64,000 nucleotides of DNA, taken from Flavobacterium fluvii. Lineage in GTDB: Bacteria > Bacteroidota > Bacteroidia > Flavobacteriales > Flavobacteriaceae. Location: assembly GCF_900129545.1 (NCBI RefSeq), contig NZ_FQWB01000003.1, positions 248,001-312,000 of the forward strand, read 5' to 3'. The notes beneath the pieces were generated by a model, which was given only the letters and a program-made list of their open reading frames with translations, did not search any database and was not told where the DNA came from. Shown here in pieces: positions 1 through 8,700 of this stretch; position 1 is the first letter of the stretch, and the number at the start of each line of letters is the position of its first letter. The translations under genes were made by a program, and so were the position numbers.

Positions 1-484
1 ACCAGTTTCCGTCTTTGGCCAATTGACCAATTGGATCGAGGTTGCAAAAGATTTTTGCGTTGGTTTTTTTTGCAAATGTGTCTATTTTTTTTACGAAATC
101 AATGGACAAAAAAGTCAAGTTGAAGTATATTGTCACTTTCTTCAACGGAAGGTTTTCGAGTAGTTTTGCGACATCGGCAGTTTCGTCCTTGATGGTAAAA
201 CGAATGCTTTCGGCACCACGATTGATCGTGTCCTGAGCTCGAAGATTTGACTTTTTCAGGTCGTGGACAAAGATGTTTTGACAAATACGGAATTCGCTTG
301 CCTTGGTTTGCACTGCTGCAACTCCCTTGAATTCGTCCCCGTGATAAAAGGGTTTTACCTGGATGTCTTCGGGAGAATTCCAGATTAATGTTTGGTTATA
401 ATCGGCACCATCAAGTTCGAACTGGATTTTTTGTTTCCATTGTTTGGAAGAAACGGAATCGAAATCGTCGAATAGATTTTTCAT
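1..484 (-). CDS. mutA: methylmalonyl-CoA mutase small (beta) subunit, partial
   Basis: The frame is open from an ATG at 482-484 to the window edge, giving the first 161 residues, beginning MKNLFDDFDSVSSKQWKQKI. It resembles the N-terminus of the non-catalytic small subunit of adenosylcobalamin-dependent methylmalonyl-CoA mutase, which pairs with MutB to interconvert methylmalonyl-CoA and succinyl-CoA in the cytoplasm. The C-terminal part lies outside the window, so the B12-binding fold cannot be checked. It follows ftsB and udk on the same strand, a common order in flavobacteria. Identity rests on the N-terminal sequence and this neighbourhood. Confidence 0.82.
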   Translation of the reverse strand, partial: MKNLFDDFDSVSSKQWKQKIQFELDGADYNQTLIWNSPEDIQVKPFYHGDEFKGVAAVQTKASEFRICQNIFVHDLKKSNLRAQDTINRGAESIRFTIKDETADVAKLLENLPLKKVTIYFNLTFLSIDFVKKIDTFAKKTNAKIFCNLDPIGQLAKDGNW

Positions 485-508
485 TTGCTGGGTTCAGTTT
501 TAATTTTT

Positions 509-605
509 GCCACAAAGGCGCAAAGGCGCGAATTTTAAATAAAAGCAACTTTTTGAATTAATTTAACCAAATTTGAATAACTTTTTCCTTCGTGACTTCG
601 TGGCA
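509..605. repeat. dispersed inverted repeat, GCCAC(A/G)AAG family, copy 1
   Basis: Between mutA and ftsB, a left arm GCCACAAAGGCGCAAAGGCG (from 509) faces a right arm CCTTCGTGACTTCGTGGCA (587-605). The same words recur at 18447-18529, so this is a dispersed intergenic repeat with imperfect hairpin potential. Confidence 0.6.
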
Positions 606-612
606 TCGAAGT

Positions 613-945
613 CTATTTTTTGACGTCTTTTTCGATGGTGTCTCCTTCAAATTCTATGATGTAGATGTCTTCGCTGTCTTTTTTCATATAGTATTTTTCT
701 CGGGCGTATTTTTCTATTTGTTGGGGATTCTTGAGTTTTTTGATGTTCTCCTGGTCTTTCCTGATTTCTTCTTGATAGTATTTTTTGTTGTCTTCGAGTT
801 CATCGATTTGGTTGTCCAGCATGCGATGGTCGAAATAGGAGTAGTTGTCCAGAAATACCATCCAGGTGGTGAAAAATAACAAAACCCAAACGTATTTGTT
901 GCTTAAAAATTTGAACCAAGGTTTGTCTTTGTGCGAGTTAGTCAT
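613..945 (-). CDS. ftsB: septum formation initiator family protein (DivIC/FtsB-like)
   Basis: This 110-residue protein has a short cytoplasmic N-terminus, one membrane segment (YVWVLLFFTTWMVFLDNYSY) and a coiled coil (about residues 40-80) followed by the motif EKYAREKYYMKK, the hallmark of the FtsB/DivIC family. These bitopic proteins join FtsL and FtsQ in the division-site complex. An upstream in-frame ATG at 987 would add 14 residues; I prefer the ATG at 945 because the added residues do not resemble the family. It lies between udk and mutA on the same strand. Confidence 0.82.
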   Translation of the reverse strand: MTNSHKDKPWFKFLSNKYVWVLLFFTTWMVFLDNYSYFDHRMLDNQIDELEDNKKYYQEEIRKDQENIKKLKNPQQIEKYAREKYYMKKDSEDIYIIEFEGDTIEKDVKK

Positions 946-997
946 TTGTAATACTTTGTTTTTAGCCCCGATTACTTCACTTTGCATCTACTTTCAT

Positions 998-1114
998 CGG
1001 AGTTCAGTGAACTTCGTTTGCAGTGAAAATCCTTTTCTTTTTTTTCTTTAAAAAAAGAAAAGATTACTTCACAATGTTTTCATTTTAAACGGAGTTCAGT
1101 GAACTTTGTTTGCA
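998..1114. repeat. short direct repeat in udk-ftsB gap
   Basis: CGGAGTTCAGTGAACTTCG (from 998) recurs with one change at 1090-1114. The word resembles the GAGCG(A/T)(T/C)AGCGAACTG repeats at 24287 and 42318, so it may be a diverged member of the same dispersed family. Confidence 0.5.
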
Positions 1115-1137
1115 ACGGATAGCGGGAAATAGCTCCT

Positions 1138-1162
1138 GATTGCCACGTTCCTCGCAATGACA
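1138..1162. repeat. dispersed TCATTGCGAGGAACG-type element
   Basis: On the minus strand this reads TGTCATTGCGAGGAACGTGG followed by CAATC. The word TCATTGCGAGGAACGNNGCAATC is a dispersed intergenic repeat I know from unrelated bacterial genomes. A single copy is seen here, in the spacer between udk and ftsB. Confidence 0.5.
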
Positions 1163-1203
1163 GAGCTGAAATTATTTTAATGTGCAATAAAATTACAAAA
1201 AAA

Positions 1204-1812
1204 TTATAGAATTCGTTGGTTTATTACGGCGCGAACTACGTCGATGGCCACGGTGTTGTATTTGTCGTTGGGAATGATGATGTCGGCAAAGGCTTTCGTG
1301 GATTCGATAAATTGCTGGTGCATGGGTTTCAGTGTGGTTTGGTAGCGGTTCAAGACTTCTTCCATGTCACGGCCTCGTTCGGCAATATCGCGTTTTAATC
1401 GTCTGATTAATCGTTCGTCCGAATCGGCGTGAACGAATATCTTGATGTCGAACAAGTCGCGAAGTTCGGGATTTGAAAGAATCAAAATTCCTTCTACAAT
1501 CATCACTTTTCGTGGATGTGTCACGATGGTGTCGTCGGTCCTGTTGTGTGTGGCAAAGGAATATACGGGTTGGTGAATGGTGTTTCCGGCTTTGAGTTCC
1601 TTGAGGTGTGCGACCAATAAATCGAAATCAATGGCTCGGGGATGGTCAAAGTTGGTTTTTGCCCGTTCCTCATAACTTTCGTTCGTGGATTCTTTGTAAT
1701 AGGAATCCTGCGCAATAATTCCCACTTCGGTATGGGGCAATTCATTCATTATCTGATGGACCACGGTTGTTTTTCCCGATCCTGTTCCGCCTGCAATCCC
1801 AATAATCAGCAT
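1204..1812 (-). CDS. udk: uridine kinase
   Basis: The 202-residue protein begins MLIIGIAGGTGSGKTT with a clear P-loop (GGTGSGKT) and has the usual length for bacterial Udk. It phosphorylates uridine and cytidine with ATP or GTP to give UMP and CMP in the pyrimidine salvage pathway. The family motifs QDSYY, NFDHPRAID and the RRLKRDIAERGR arginine-rich lid are all visible. It is the first gene of the minus-strand group udk-ftsB-mutA, about 258 bases upstream of ftsB, with repeats in the gap. Confidence 0.95.
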   Translation of the reverse strand: MLIIGIAGGTGSGKTTVVHQIMNELPHTEVGIIAQDSYYKESTNESYEERAKTNFDHPRAIDFDLLVAHLKELKAGNTIHQPVYSFATHNRTDDTIVTHPRKVMIVEGILILSNPELRDLFDIKIFVHADSDERLIRRLKRDIAERGRDMEEVLNRYQTTLKPMHQQFIESTKAFADIIIPNDKYNTVAIDVVRAVINQRIL

Positions 1813-1965
1813 AAAATAGTCGTGTTACGTTTTTATCGGAACAAAAATAGGGATTTATTGATTGGGATGGATGTATTATTCCATAATCTGAAGTAAGTTT
1901 TGATTTGGACAACGGTTAATGAGAGTTCATTTATTTTTACTATTTTAGCTAAAAATTATCAAAAA

Positions 1966-2388
1966 ATGCTATCACAAAAAACGAAATATGCTCTTAAAGC
2001 ACTGCTCTATTTGGCAGAACAAGAGGAAGGACATATCGCAAAAACCATCGATATTTCTGCAGGAGCCAATATTCCCAAAAAATTTTTGGAACAAATCTTG
2101 TTGGATTTGAAAAGAGCTCATTTTGTGGGTAGCAAACTAGGTAAATTTGGAGGTTATTACCTTTTGAAATCCAAATATGTCATCACTTTGGCCGATATTC
2201 ATCGATTGTTTGATGGGGCCATTGCTTTATTGCCTTGTGCTTCCCTACATTTTTATGAACCTTGTTCGGATTGTAAAACGGAATCGGAATGCCTATTAAG
2301 ACACGGATTATTGGCAGTAAGAGACGAAACTTTGAAATCGATGCAAGAAATCACCATTGCCTCATTGATTGAAAAAAAAGAAAAGTAA
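1966..2388 (+). CDS. Rrf2 family transcriptional regulator
   Basis: This 140-residue protein begins MLSQKTKYALKALLYLAEQE, the typical winged-helix start of Rrf2 proteins; the wing and dimer helix follow. I use the ATG at 1966, since the longer frame from 1900 adds 22 residues not found in the family. Residues about 95-118 hold four cysteines spaced C-x8-C-x2-C-x5-C, so it may bind an Fe-S cluster or sense thiols, though the spacing is not that of IscR. The relatives CymR and CysR control cysteine and methionine genes. It stands next to metX/metY and is my candidate for binding the four TTCTA-N9-TAGAA sites nearby. That link is inference. Confidence 0.88.
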   Translation: MLSQKTKYALKALLYLAEQEEGHIAKTIDISAGANIPKKFLEQILLDLKRAHFVGSKLGKFGGYYLLKSKYVITLADIHRLFDGAIALLPCASLHFYEPCSDCKTESECLLRHGLLAVRDETLKSMQEITIASLIEKKEK

Positions 2389-2465
2389 CTTATATCAATA
2401 ACAGCTTCTGTTTTGTTTGATTAAAGCACTGTCTGTATTTACTATGCAAAAAAACTATGTTGATT

Positions 2466-3467
2466 CTATGCACTGACATTATTATGCAATTTATAATTGT
2501 TTAAAATGGGGTTCAATATATTGGATAATTGATTGAATTCTATCAAAAAAGCATCGTGTCCGTGAATGGATTGTATTTGATTATAAAATACATTTTCTTT
2601 TACATTTATGAGTTCACGATAGGTTTTGCGGGTTTCGTCAGCAATAAACAAACAATCTCTATCGATGGTTACCAAATGGATATTCGATTGAATTTCGCTG
2701 ACAATAGACAAGAAATCTTTTCTGTTGCGGGTAATGTCATTGGTTTTGAGCAAATGATTCATCAGTTTGTAGGCGGCCAGGCGATAGCGGCTTTTCAATT
2801 TATAACCATGGTCAAACAGCCAATATTCGATTTGTAAAGCCGACAAAGCATCCAATTTATCCCTTTGAAATCTTTGATTGAAATATTCCGGTGTACGGTA
2901 TAGCAAGGTGGCGTGCAATCTGGCATCGACAATGGGGTCGTCAGAATTTTTCAGGATTTGGTCTTGAATCAAAACATTTCCAATAACCCAATCCGTGGCT
3001 TTCCAATCTGAGGCAATGGGAATGAGATTGTCGATTTTGTCGGGTTGCAAAACGGCCATTTCCCAAGCGATGGCACCGCCTAAACTGACACCAATAACGG
3101 CGTGGATATTTTCGACTTTCAAGAAAAACAAACCTTCCCAAAAAATCCTCGCAATATCTCGAACGGTGTAATCACGGTAACTGTCTATGAGATTTGATTC
3201 GTCATTGTCATACCCGTTTCCAGGAATGTTAAATGCAATTATCGTAAAATAATTGGTGTCTATGGATTTGTCTTCTCCAGTTATGGCATCCCACCAGCCA
3301 TCTTTACCTGCAATATTGGAATTCCCGGTCAAAGCGTGATTGACCACAATTACAGGAGAACTACCCAGAGGTTGACCAAAAATTTGATAGGACAATCCAA
3401 TATAGGGTTTGTGTTTTCCCAGTTCCAAGTCAAAATTAAAAATGTCTATTTTTTCTATATTTTTCAT
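2466..3467 (-). CDS. metX: alpha/beta hydrolase, homoserine O-acetyltransferase (MetX) family
   Basis: The 333-residue protein belongs to the MetX branch of alpha/beta hydrolases. Seen are the HALTGNS block near residue 44, the nucleophile elbow GVSLGG with Ser128, an acidic TIDRDCLF segment and the final catalytic histidine in IHGHDAFL. MetX transfers acetyl from acetyl-CoA to homoserine, feeding the sulfhydrylase MetY encoded just upstream on the same strand. A homoserine succinyltransferase activity cannot be excluded from sequence. It lies about 107 bases after metY, with a strong hairpin between them, so its expression may be lower than that of metY. Confidence 0.88.
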   Translation of the reverse strand: MKNIEKIDIFNFDLELGKHKPYIGLSYQIFGQPLGSSPVIVVNHALTGNSNIAGKDGWWDAITGEDKSIDTNYFTIIAFNIPGNGYDNDESNLIDSYRDYTVRDIARIFWEGLFFLKVENIHAVIGVSLGGAIAWEMAVLQPDKIDNLIPIASDWKATDWVIGNVLIQDQILKNSDDPIVDARLHATLLYRTPEYFNQRFQRDKLDALSALQIEYWLFDHGYKLKSRYRLAAYKLMNHLLKTNDITRNRKDFLSIVSEIQSNIHLVTIDRDCLFIADETRKTYRELINVKENVFYNQIQSIHGHDAFLIEFNQLSNILNPILNNYKLHNNVSA

Positions 3468-3501
3468 GATGTTACTCTTTAATGGTTAAAACAGTTTTTT
3501 G

Positions 3502-3545
3502 AAAAAGCAGTCTTTGGAAATACCAAAAACCAAAGACCCGCTTTT
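3502..3545 (-). terminator. hairpin between metY and metX
   Basis: On the minus strand the arms AAAGCGGGTCTTTGG and CCAAAGACTGCTTTTT form a long stem ending in a T run. It reads as an intrinsic terminator after metY, probably leaky if metX relies on read-through. Confidence 0.65.
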
Positions 3546-3574
3546 CAAAAAAAACTAACTAACAAACTAAATTT

Positions 3575-4867
3575 TTATATTTTTTGCAGCTCCTTGATGG
3601 TTTTGAAAGCTTCCTTCAAATCCGCTTTCAGGTCATCGATGTCCTCCAAGCCAACTGAAATTCGGATCAAGTCTTTGAAAACGCCGGTTTCAATTTGCTC
3701 CTCATCGGTCAGTTGCTGATGGGTAGTGCTCGCTGGATGGATAATAAGTGATTTGGTATCGCCGATATTGGCCAAAAGAGAAAATAATTTCGTTTCATCG
3801 GCCACTTTTTTGGCTGCTTCAAATCCGCCTTTTAATCCAAAGGTGATTAAGCCGCTTTGGCCTTTCGGCAAATATTTTTGAACCAGAACATAATATTTGC
3901 TGGTTTTCAGACCGGGATAATGAACCCAAGCCACTTCCTCCTGGAATTCCAGCCATTTTGCCAATTCCAATGCATTTTGGCTATGTCTGGTAATTCGAAG
4001 GGGCAAAGTCTCCAATCCTTGAATGATTTGAAAGGCGTTGAAAGGACTCAAAGCCGCTCCATAATCACGCAACCCTTCGATTCTCACTTTGGCAATAAAA
4101 GCCGCATTTCCTAATGCTTCGTGATAAACCAATCCGTGATAACCTGCTGAGGGTTCCGTAAATTCAGGGAATTTTCCATTGGCCCAATCAAATTTTCCGG
4201 CATCAATGATAGCGCCTCCAAGCGAAGTTCCATTTCCAGCAATGTATTTGGTCAGGGAGTGAATCACGATGTCGGCTCCATGTTCAATTGGATTCAACAA
4301 ATAAGGAGAAGCTACCGTATTGTCAACTATAAAAGGCACTTTGTAGGCTTTGGCTTCCGCTGAAATGGCTTTTAAATCCAAAACGTCCAATTTGGGATTT
4401 CCCAAGGATTCCACAAAAAAGATTCGGGTGTTTTCTTGTGCAGCTTTTGTAAAGTTGGCCGGATCCGATGGATCTACAAACGTGGTGGTGATGCCCAATC
4501 GTGGCAAGGTTACTTTCAATAAATTGTAGGTACCACCATAAAGGCTGTTTGAAGCGACAATATGGTCGCCGGATTTTAGCAAAACCAACAATGTTGTGGA
4601 GATGGCGGCAGTTCCCGAAGCGGTTACCACGGCGCCAATTCCACCTTCCAAAGCGGCCAATCGCTGCTCCAAAATGTCGTTGGTAGGATTGTTTAATCGC
4701 GTGTATATGAATCCGGCTTCGGCCAATCCAAATAAATTGGCTGCATGTTCGGAATTGTTGAATACATAAGAACTGGTTTGATAAATAGGCACAGCTCTAG
4801 TTCCTGCGTTTTTGGTTACATCGTGGCCTGCGTGCAAGGCGTTGGTTTCAAATTTTGGAGTACTCAT
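3575..4867 (-). CDS. metY: O-acetylhomoserine sulfhydrylase (aminocarboxypropyltransferase)
   Basis: The 430-residue protein is a Cys/Met-metabolism PLP enzyme of the MetY type, with the start SxxKFETNALHAG, the YxRxxNPT segment, and the PLP lysine in HSLTKYIAGNG. It makes homocysteine from O-acetylhomoserine and sulfide; some members also make cysteine from O-acetylserine. The 430-residue length and the long insert around LITFGLKGG separate it from the shorter MetB/MetC group. Its leader carries a Met/Cys-codon attenuator and a putative regulator site, so both amino-acid supply and a DNA-binding protein probably control it. Confidence 0.94.
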   Translation of the reverse strand: MSTPKFETNALHAGHDVTKNAGTRAVPIYQTSSYVFNNSEHAANLFGLAEAGFIYTRLNNPTNDILEQRLAALEGGIGAVVTASGTAAISTTLLVLLKSGDHIVASNSLYGGTYNLLKVTLPRLGITTTFVDPSDPANFTKAAQENTRIFFVESLGNPKLDVLDLKAISAEAKAYKVPFIVDNTVASPYLLNPIEHGADIVIHSLTKYIAGNGTSLGGAIIDAGKFDWANGKFPEFTEPSAGYHGLVYHEALGNAAFIAKVRIEGLRDYGAALSPFNAFQIIQGLETLPLRITRHSQNALELAKWLEFQEEVAWVHYPGLKTSKYYVLVQKYLPKGQSGLITFGLKGGFEAAKKVADETKLFSLLANIGDTKSLIIHPASTTHQQLTDEEQIETGVFKDLIRISVGLEDIDDLKADLKEAFKTIKELQKI

Positions 4868-4941
4868 AATCGTAATTTTTTAAGTTATTTTTTTAAATAA
4901 TAAAGTGCTTAACTAATTTTTTTGAAATATTTTACAGATAC

Positions 4942-4976
4942 AAAAAAAGCCTCTGCGTTTTGCGGAGGCTTTTTTT
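4942..4976 (-). terminator. attenuator terminator of metY leader
   Basis: On the minus strand, arms GCCTCCGC and GCAGAGGC (plus-strand 4962-4969 and 4949-4956) form a stem with one mismatch, followed by seven T. The distal arm has the same sequence as an upstream element (plus 5006-5013, CCTCTGCG), so the two compete for the proximal arm. Confidence 0.8.
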
Positions 4977-5005
4977 GTTCTTACAAAATAAGAATTATAT
5001 AAATA

Positions 5006-5015
5006 CCTCTGCGGA
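5006..5015 (-). promoter_or_regulatory. antiterminator (competitor) element of metY attenuator
   Basis: The minus-strand RNA reads TCCGCAGAGG starting directly after the leader-peptide stop codon. It contains CGCAGAGG, identical to the distal arm of the terminator, and can pair with the proximal arm CCTCCGC. A ribosome that reaches the stop codon would cover it, letting the terminator form; a ribosome stalled at the Cys or Met codons would leave it free. Confidence 0.7.
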
Positions 5016-5069
5016 TTATTCCGGCATCATTTTACAACATCTTTTCGCAATCATTTTCATTTGTTTCAT
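5016..5069 (-). CDS. Met/Cys-rich leader peptide of metY attenuator
   Basis: A 17-codon ORF reads MKQMKMIAKRCCKMMPE and then stop. Five of 17 codons are Met and two adjacent codons are Cys, the end products of the pathway it precedes. It ends one base before the competitor element and about 40 bases before the terminator stem. This is the layout of classical ribosome-mediated attenuation, as in trp and his leaders. No known homologue is claimed; function is inferred from codon content and RNA pairing. Confidence 0.72.
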   Translation of the reverse strand: MKQMKMIAKRCCKMMPE

Positions 5070-5137
5070 TCTTTTGTTGTGGCAAATTTGCAAACTATTT
5101 TTTAATTGACAAAGAAAAAGTCTATTTATTTTATAAA

Positions 5138-5156
5138 TTCTATGGATTTAGTAGAT
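5138..5156. promoter_or_regulatory. putative sulfur-regulon operator, metY site
   Basis: TTCTATGGATTTAGTAGAT fits TTCTA-N9-TAGA. It lies about 70 bases upstream of the metY leader ORF and matches three other sites in the window with the same spacing. No good -7 element abuts it on the minus strand, so whether it represses or activates metY is unclear. Confidence 0.55.
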
Positions 5157-5298
5157 ATTTTAATTTTTTTCTTGAGGAATAAAAAGATTTTATTAGGATT
5201 TTAATTATGGTTTTGAGATATGTTTATATTTTAAATACTTGTATATCAATTATTTGTAAATTAAATTAACATTTTTTTTCAAAAAAATTAATTTAAAA

Positions 5299-5329
5299 TT
5301 TGGTGATTAGTATTTTTAATTTACCTTTG
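5299..5329 (+). promoter_or_regulatory. promoter of the SusC/SusD operon
   Basis: TTTGG at 5299-5303 (-33) and TACCTTTG at 5322-5329 (-7, consensus TAnnTTTG) fit the Bacteroidota primary sigma factor. The operator at 5330-5348 starts at the next base, covering the expected transcription start. Confidence 0.7.
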
Positions 5330-5348
5330 TTCTATCAAATTAGTAGAA
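5330..5348. promoter_or_regulatory. putative sulfur-regulon operator, SusC site
   Basis: TTCTATCAAATTAGTAGAA is a palindrome TTCTA-N9-TAGAA, the best-conserved of four similar sites. Its place just after the -7 element suggests repression. Confidence 0.65.
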
Positions 5349-5406
5349 TTAAAAAACGTCAAATACTGAAAAATTGAAGACTATCAAATACACCTCATTT
5401 TTGAAA

Positions 5407-5460
5407 ATGCAAGAATCATTTATATTAGACAATCCTTGTCTGATGTGTTGTTGCAGTTAA
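5407..5460 (+). CDS. Cys-rich leader peptide 1 of SusC transcript
   Basis: A 17-codon ORF reads MQESFILDNPCLMCCCS and then stop. It starts about 70 bases after the predicted transcription start and has four Cys codons, three of them adjacent, plus a Met codon. Such clustering in a leader suggests that ribosome progress reports cysteinyl-tRNA supply. Downstream RNA can fold (GACTTCAAT near 5464 with ATTGAAATC near 5520) but I see no T-run terminator, so the output mechanism is open. Confidence 0.6.
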   Translation: MQESFILDNPCLMCCCS

Positions 5461-5593
5461 AAAAGACTTCAATTCACATTCTTACAAATAGTAATAAGAC
5501 GCATCCTGAATTTTCGGGATTGAAATCTTGTACAGGCCAATTCAAATAATACTTATCCAAAAACAAATAATACTAATCCAAAATAAATAAAAA

Positions 5594-5620
5594 ATGAAAA
5601 ATCAAATGTGTTGTAAATAA
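5594..5620 (+). CDS. Cys-containing mini-ORF 2 of SusC leader
   Basis: An 8-codon ORF reads MKNQMCCK and then stop, with adjacent Met-Cys-Cys codons. It ends five bases before a perfect 10-bp hairpin (5626-5651). It repeats the theme of mini-ORF 1 and of the metY leader, which makes chance less likely, but such a short ORF is weak evidence alone. Confidence 0.45.
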   Translation: MKNQMCCK

Positions 5621-5625
5621 AAAAA

Positions 5626-5651
5626 GCCATTTCTGCGGCAACAGAAATGGC
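5626..5651 (+). promoter_or_regulatory. leader hairpin after mini-ORF 2
   Basis: GCCATTTCTG and CAGAAATGGC form a perfect 10-bp stem with a six-base loop. There is no T run on the plus strand; the preceding A run would make it terminator-like only on the minus strand. It may act on RNA stability, pausing or translation of susC. Confidence 0.6.
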
Positions 5652-5740
5652 AGGCTTAAAAAAATGTATCGTTGAACGGAAAATGAAAATTGATTTGCAT
5701 CAGTTTTCAAGCTCCTTATTTATTAAACCAAAACAAAGTA

Positions 5741-8700
5741 ATGAAAAAAATATTAAATAATCTTTTATGGCTTGGCATTTTTCTGGTTTCAGTCGGGATA
5801 AATGCACAGAAAACGCAGCCTCTTATTCAGTCTAAACTAGATGGAACAGTAATAGACCAAATTACAAATGAACCGATAATAGGGGCTTCCATAAATATTA
5901 AAGGAACAACACATAGCGTGACATCAGATTTAGACGGGAAATTTTATTTTCAAACTGGACAAAAATTCCCATATACGTTGATTATAAGTTATATTGGGTA
6001 CAAAAAGAAAGAAATAATAGTTGATGGAAGTCCTGTTCTTGTTAAATTATCAGCAGATGTACAAGAGTTGACTGACGTTCTTATTGTGGGTTATGGTACT
6101 CAAAGTCGTAAATCTGTAGTTGGTTCTATATCTAAAATAAAAGCTGAAGATGTAAAGCAGATTCCTGTAGCGAGTTTTGATGCACAATTGCAAGGTAGAG
6201 CTCCAGGATTGCAAGTAAATACTTTTTCAGGAACACCAGGCGAGTCAGTAAAAGTGCAAGTGCGAGGTACGGCTTCTATTAATGCCAGTAATGATCCATT
6301 GTATGTTATAGATGGAATGATGGTAAATAATAATTCCTTGGCAACAATTGATTTAGGAAGTAAAAAAACATCTCCTTTGGCAGATATTAATCCTGCCGAT
6401 ATTGAAAGTATTGAGGTGTTGAAGGATGCAAGTGCAATAGCCATTTATGGTTCCAGGGGTGCAAACGGGATTATTTTAGTTACCACTAAAAGAGGTTCTT
6501 ATAAAGCGGAAAAACCTAAATATAGTTTTCAAATTGCCGGAGGACTTCAGTATGCAGATACCAAAAAATTATGGGATTTAACAACAGGTCCGGAGCATGC
6601 AACATTAGTTAATGAACAATGGATTAATTCGGGTATTGATAGACCCAGTTTAAATCAGACTTATGCCAATAGACCTTTTCGACCAGTAAATGAGGTTGTA
6701 AATGGTGTTGCGGGAAGAGGAAATCCTGAAGATCAGCAGACTTATGATCGTATGGAAAGGGTCTTTAGAACTGCCGAACTTAAAAATTATAATTTTGATG
6801 TTCAGGGTGGAAGTGATAAGATACGCTATAATATTGGTGTAGGATATACCGATCAGGAAGGTATTTTGAAGCCATCAAGTTTTGAGCGTGCCAGCGGAAA
6901 ATTGAACTTGGACATAAAATTAAGTGATTATGTGACATTTAGTTCAAGCAATGGAGTTTATCGTTCTTTCAGGCAACAAGTTAGAGGAGGCGCTGGTCAG
7001 CAAGCGGGGCATTTATTGGCAGCCTTGCATCATCCAACTTATTTGCCTTTGACAAATGCAGATGGAACTCCCGCAAGAGGTTCAATTTATGAAAACATTG
7101 ATAATTTGATTAATACGAATATCACGAATATATCTACAAAAAGTATTAGATACATTGGAAATCATTTTCTTGAGTTTGCCATATTGCCAAATTTGAAGTT
7201 TAAGACGTCGCTAGGGGTAGATTATAATATTTACGATGAGAGTGAATTTTTTAATGATCAAACCATAATTGGAGGGTCTCCAAATCCTCCAGGATATAAA
7301 AAAGAAGTGAATACCGATTATTCTGTATTTCAAAATGAGAATATTTTATCCTATACACAAGTAATAAATCCTAAAAATACTATTACAGCACTTTTAGGGG
7401 GTAGTTTTCAAGGAACCAACGTAGATGTACTTTCTGCAACTGGTCAAGGTTTTCCCAATAATTCATTTCAACAAATATCAGCAGCCTCTGTTCGAACTTC
7501 AGAACAGTTAAAATCAAAATCAACTATCGCTTCTTTCTTTGCCAGAGTAAATTATAGTTATGATGACAAGTATTTTTTGGAGGGAGTTATAAGAGCTGAC
7601 GGGTCATCAAAATTTGGAACCAATAATCGTTGGGGATATTTTCCGGCAATTGGTGCTTCATGGAGAATCAAACAAGAATCATTTTTGCAAAACGTAAAGT
7701 CAATAACAGAATTGAAATTGAGATTGAGTGCTGGTTCAGCTGGGAATCAAAATGGAGTTAATGATTATGCTTCTCAAGGATTATGGTTAGGAACGGCTTC
7801 ATATCCGGATAATCTCACTAGTGGGCCAAAACCTGGAACAGCTCCTTTTCAGTTGGAAAATCCAGATTTAAGATGGGAAAAAACAACTACTTATAATGCA
7901 GGAATTGATCTAGGTTTATTTGATAATCGAGTATTTATAAATTTAGATGCTTATTATAAATATACTACTGATGCCTTGCTTTATGTTCCTATACCATCTT
8001 CTACGGGTTATGGCAGCTCCTTGGCAAATGCAGGAGAAGTAAGTAATAAAGGAATTGAATTCAATCTTACTACAACAAATATTAAAAATAAAGACTTTGA
8101 GTGGACAACTAATTTTAATATTTCTAGCAATATCAATCGTGCAGAAAAATTAATCAGCCCTATCACATTTGAAGCCAGAGAATATAGAAGAACCGAGGTG
8201 GGTGAACCTTTGGGTAGTTTTTGGTTATACAAACAGTTGTATGTAGACCCACAAACTGGTGATGCTGTTTTTGACGATGTTGATAAAGACGGTAAACTAA
8301 CTCAAGCAGATCGTCAATTGTTAGGGAACACGGCTCCAGACTATTTTGGAGGTTTTAGCAATAATTTTACCTATAAAGGTTTTGATTTGAACTTTCTTTT
8401 CACTTATCAATATGGTAATGATTTGTTTAATTTCAATAAATACATATTAGAAGGAGGAGGAACAAGAGATGCTTCTAGATCCATTCTTGCAAGTCAGTTG
8501 GACAGATGGCAAAAGCCTGGAGATATAACCAATACTCCACGAGTAACTAGTGTTGGAAACAACTATAACATTGAGCAAAATAGCCGATACCTGGAGGATG
8601 CTTCTTTTGTAAGATTAAAATCGTTTGTATTAGGCTATACATTGCCATCCGATGTTACTCGTAAAATAAATTTAAGCAAAGTAAGGGTGTTTGCTTTAGG

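Noticed and set aside
1900..1965. Longer N-terminus for the Rrf2 regulator
   Set aside because: The added 22 residues do not resemble the family, whose members begin at the MLSQKTKYAL segment.
4868..5100. SAM riboswitch upstream of metY
   Set aside because: No SAM-I or SAM-II core is visible by eye; the leader peptide with competing stems explains the region better. A covariance-model search would settle it.
5621..5660. Intrinsic terminator on the plus strand before susC
   Set aside because: The hairpin is perfect but followed by AGGCTTAAAAAAA, not a T run, so it is listed as a leader hairpin only.
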